Positions 61,456 to 64,000 of a DNA stretch of 64,000 bases are shown here, one piece after another. The notes under the pieces are model-generated. The model did not search any database, was not told the DNA's origin, and saw only the letters and a list, made by a program, of their open reading frames with translations. The number at the start of each line of letters is the position of its first letter. The first letter of the stretch is position 1. Made by a program: the position numbers and the translations under genes. The DNA comes from Rhizobiales bacterium 63-22 (GTDB lineage: Bacteria; Pseudomonadota; Alphaproteobacteria; Rhizobiales; Rhizobiaceae), in assembly GCA_001898995.1 (NCBI GenBank), contig MKVZ01000008.1, positions 50,565 to 114,564 of the forward strand, written 5' to 3'.

Positions 61456-64000
61456 TTACTCCGCGTAGACGATGAGCAAATCCTTTGCGTCGATCTGTTC
61501 GCCGGGGCGAACCAGCACCTCGGCGATGGTTCCGTCGCGCTCGGCGTGGATGGCGGTCTCCATCTTCATCGCCTCGATGGAGAGGAGCACGTCGCCCTGA
61601 GCGACCTTCTGGCCGTTCGCCACCGCGACGGTGGAGATCACGCCCGGCATCGGCGCGCCGACCTGTTTGTCGTTGCCCGCTTCCGCCTTGCGGCGCAAGC
61701 CGCCCGACGCGCCCTTGGCGCGGTTCGGCACCTTGATGCGGCGCGGCTGGCCGTTCAGCTCGAAGAACACCGTCACCATGCCCTTCTCGTCGGTCTCGGT
61801 CATGGCCTGATTGACGATCACCAGCGTCTTGCCGCGCTCCAGATCGACGAAGACCTCCTCTTCCGGCTTCAGGCCGTAGAAATAGACCGGCGTCGGCAGC
61901 ACGCTGGTCGGCCCGTAGGTCTCTTGTGCTGCGGCGTAGTCGGTGAACACCTTGGGATACATCAGCGCCGAGGCGAATTCCTGATCGTCGATCTTGCGGC
62001 CGACAGCTTCCTCGAAAGTCTTGCGCTCCGCGTCGAGATCGGCCGGCTGAAGCAGCGAGCCGGGCCGCACGGTAAAGGGCTTTTCGCCCTTCAGCACCTT
62101 CTTCTGCAAAGCCTGCGGCCAGCCCGACGGCGGCTGGCCGAGATCGCCGCGCATCATCGACACCACCGAATCCGGGAAGGCGATATCCTTGTCCGGGTTC
62201 TCCACATCGGCGACGGTCAGGTCCTGGCTGACCATCATCAGCGCCATGTCGCCCACCACCTTGGAGGACGGCGTCACCTTGACGATATCGCCGAACATGC
62301 GGTTGACGTCGGCATAGGCCTGCGCCACCTCGTGCCAGCGCGTCTCCAGCCCCAGCGAGCGCGCCTGCTCCTTGAGATTGGTGAACTGCCCGCCCGGCAT
62401 TTCGTGCAGGTAGACTTCCGAGGCCGGACCTTTGAGGTCGCTCTCGAAGGCGGCGTACTGGTTGCGCACCGCCTCCCAGTAGAAGGAGATGCGGCGGATC
62501 GAGGCCGGGTCCAGCCCCGGATCGCGCTCCGAGCCGGAGAGCGCCTCGACGAGCGAGCCGAGGCAGGGCTGCGAGGTGTTGCCGGACAGCGCGTCCATCG
62601 CCGCGTCCACCACGTCGACGCCCGCCTCCACCGCCGCAAGCACGGTCGCGGCGGAAATGCCCGACGTGTCATGGGTGTGGAAATGGATCGGCAGGTCGGT
62701 CTCCTCGCGCAGCGCCTTGAACAGCACGCGCGCGGCGGCGGGCTTCAGCAGGCCGGCCATGTCCTTGACCGCGATGATATGCGCGCCGGCCTTCTCCACT
62801 TCCTTGGCCAGTCCGACATAATATTTGAGGTCGTATTTGGCGCGTTCCGGGTTGAGGATATCGCCCGTATAGCAGATCGCCGCCTCGCAGAGCTTGTTCT
62901 CCTCCAGCACCGCGTCCATCGACACGCGCATGTTCTCGACCCAGTTGAGGCTGTCGAAGACGCGGAACAGGTCGATGCCGCCCCGCGCCGCCTCACGCAC
63001 GAAATACTTCACCACATTGTCGGGATAGGATTTGTAGCCGACGCCGTTGGCCCCGCGCAAAAGCATCTGCAACAGAAGGTTCGGCGCGCCCTCGCGCACC
63101 AGCGCCAGCCGCTCCCACGGGTCCTCGGTCAGGAACCGCATGGAGACGTCGAAGGTCGCCCCGCCCCAGCATTCGAGCGAGAACAGGTTCGGCAGCGCCT
63201 GCGCATAGGTTTTCGCGATCTGCGCGATGTCGTAGGTGCGCACGCGGGTGGCCAGCAGCGACTGGTGACCGTCGCGCATGGTGGTGTCGGTCATCAGCAC
63301 GCGCTTTTCGTTGCGCGTCCATTCGGCGAATTTCTTCGGGCCGAGCTTGTCGAGAAGCTGCTTGGTGCCGTCCGCGATGGGTTTATCGCCGAACCACGGC
63401 ACGCGCGGCTTGGCGGCGTCCTTCGCCGGCTTGGCGCGGCCCTTGGTCTCGGGATGGCCGTTGACGGTCACATCCGCGATATAGGTCAAAAGCTTGGTGG
63501 CGCGGTCCTGCCGCTTCACATGCTCGAACAGTTCCGGCGTCGTGTCGATGAAGCGGGTGGTGTAGTCGTTCGAGCGGAATTTCTGATGGTTGATGATGGC
63601 TTCGAGGAAGGTGAGGTTCGTCGCCACGCCCCGGATGCGGAACTCGCGCAGGGCGCGGTCCATGCGGCTGATCGCCTCCTCCGGCGTCGCGCCCGAAGCC
63701 GTCACCTTGACCAGCAGCGGATCGTAATAGCGGGTGATGTAAGCGCCCGAATAGGCCGTGCCGCCATCGAGCCGGATGCCGAAGCCCGCCGCCGAGCGAT
63801 AGGCCGAGATGCGGCCGTAATCGGGGATGAAATTCTGCTCCGGGTCTTCGGTCGTGATGCGGCATTGCAGAGCGTGGCCGTGCAGGCGGATATCCTCCTG
63901 CCGCGGCACGCCCGATTCCGGCGTGCCTATGGCCGCGCCTTCGAGGATATGGATCTGCGCCTTGACGATGTCGATGCCGGTCACGGCCTCCGTCACCGTA
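61456..64000 (-). CDS. pyc: Pyruvate carboxylase, N-terminus cut by window edge
   Basis: About 848 visible residues of the roughly 1150-aa anaplerotic enzyme that makes oxaloacetate. From the edge: the end of the biotin carboxylase domain (HGHALQCRITTEDPEQNFIP), then the carboxyltransferase domain (VLMTDTTMRDGHQSLLATRV, FSLECWGGATFDVSMRFLTE, IHFHTHDTSGISAATVLAAV), a tetramerisation region and the biotinyl domain APMPGVISTVAVANGQKVAQ..SIEAMKMETAIHA with the biotin lysine in AMKM. The sequence is open to the edge; the true start is outside. It supports gluconeogenesis through pgk, gap and fba. No neighbour is co-transcribed downstream. Confidence 0.97.
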   Translation of the reverse strand, partial: TVTEAVTGIDIVKAQIHILEGAAIGTPESGVPRQEDIRLHGHALQCRITTEDPEQNFIPDYGRISAYRSAAGFGIRLDGGTAYSGAYITRYYDPLLVKVTASGATPEEAISRMDRALREFRIRGVATNLTFLEAIINHQKFRSNDYTTRFIDTTPELFEHVKRQDRATKLLTYIADVTVNGHPETKGRAKPAKDAAKPRVPWFGDKPIADGTKQLLDKLGPKKFAEWTRNEKRVLMTDTTMRDGHQSLLATRVRTYDIAQIAKTYAQALPNLFSLECWGGATFDVSMRFLTEDPWERLALVREGAPNLLLQMLLRGANGVGYKSYPDNVVKYFVREAARGGIDLFRVFDSLNWVENMRVSMDAVLEENKLCEAAICYTGDILNPERAKYDLKYYVGLAKEVEKAGAHIIAVKDMAGLLKPAAARVLFKALREETDLPIHFHTHDTSGISAATVLAAVEAGVDVVDAAMDALSGNTSQPCLGSLVEALSGSERDPGLDPASIRRISFYWEAVRNQYAAFESDLKGPASEVYLHEMPGGQFTNLKEQARSLGLETRWHEVAQAYADVNRMFGDIVKVTPSSKVVGDMALMMVSQDLTVADVENPDKDIAFPDSVVSMMRGDLGQPPSGWPQALQKKVLKGEKPFTVRPGSLLQPADLDAERKTFEEAVGRKIDDQEFASALMYPKVFTDYAAAQETYGPTSVLPTPVYFYGLKPEEEVFVDLERGKTLVIVNQAMTETDEKGMVTVFFELNGQPRRIKVPNRAKGASGGLRRKAEAGNDKQVGAPMPGVISTVAVANGQKVAQGDVLLSIEAMKMETAIHAERDGTIAEVLVRPGEQIDAKDLLIVYAE

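Overview
The window is a 64 kb piece of a GC-rich alphaproteobacterial chromosome of the Hyphomicrobiales (Rhizobiales), close to the Brucella/Ochrobactrum/Phyllobacterium lineages. This rests on the gene repertoire (RcdA, GapR, TrcR, ZapA with a 6S RNA locus, OpgC-type glucan modification, RpoH2-type sigma factor, CarD, a Suv3-like helicase, DUF1192, DUF465 and DUF4164 small proteins), on the ruvCAB and tkt-gap-pgk-fba gene orders, and on the intergenic palindromes. The species cannot be fixed from sequence alone. There are no tRNAs, rRNAs, CRISPR arrays, prophage or intact insertion sequences; almost everything is core housekeeping DNA.

Layout. 1-2.7 kb: ruvC-ruvA-ruvB (minus), where ruvB carries a perfect in-frame 387-bp tandem duplication and runs off the left edge. 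2.8-7.1 kb: rcdA, opgC, a ThiE-like gene and a Sel1-repeat protein. 7.2-16 kb: a MITE-like element, efp, an inositol monophosphatase, a MotA/MotB-like membrane pair, an MsbA-like ABC exporter, rpmE, yebC, bioY, terC. 16-20.2 kb: ymdB-like phosphodiesterase, fthC, a membrane SRPBCC protein, a probable 6S RNA, two overlapping tiny membrane-protein genes, zapA and DUF4164. 20.5-27.5 kb: central carbon genes tkt, gap, pgk and class I fba, with a PQQ sugar dehydrogenase inserted on the opposite strand. 27.5-39.5 kb: small proteins, a YafY regulator, trcR, quinone oxidoreductase, purEK, rpmJ, a TPR protein, pyk, DUF1036, N-formylglutamate amidohydrolase, gapR, aldo/keto reductase. 39.5-41.1 kb: an accessory-looking patch (GNAT acetyltransferase between imperfect direct repeats, then a VOC protein). 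41-54.9 kb: ABC-F protein, glycine-zipper lipoprotein, thiamine pyrophosphokinase, M48 protease, MOSC protein, rpoH2, carD, fdxA, an S4 protein, an SOS-box-preceded helicase, and acetyl-CoA acetyltransferase. 55.6-64 kb: rpmF, mtgA, ispA, ispG, an MFS transporter with its DeoR regulator, and the C-terminal part of pyruvate carboxylase, cut by the right edge.

Themes. Glycolysis/gluconeogenesis (tkt, gap, pgk, fba, pyk, pyc), isoprenoid synthesis (ispA, ispG), purine and C1 metabolism (purEK, fthC), ribosome function (efp, rpmE, rpmJ, rpmF, S4 protein), cell-cycle control (rcdA, gapR, trcR, zapA) and stress transcription (rpoH2, carD, LexA box). Intergenic space is rich in short palindromic repeats of several families. 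The strongest oddities are the ruvB duplication, the MITE next to efp, the LexA box before the helicase, the competing hairpins in the ruvC leader, and the direct-repeat-flanked GNAT gene. I found no convincing novel multi-gene system.
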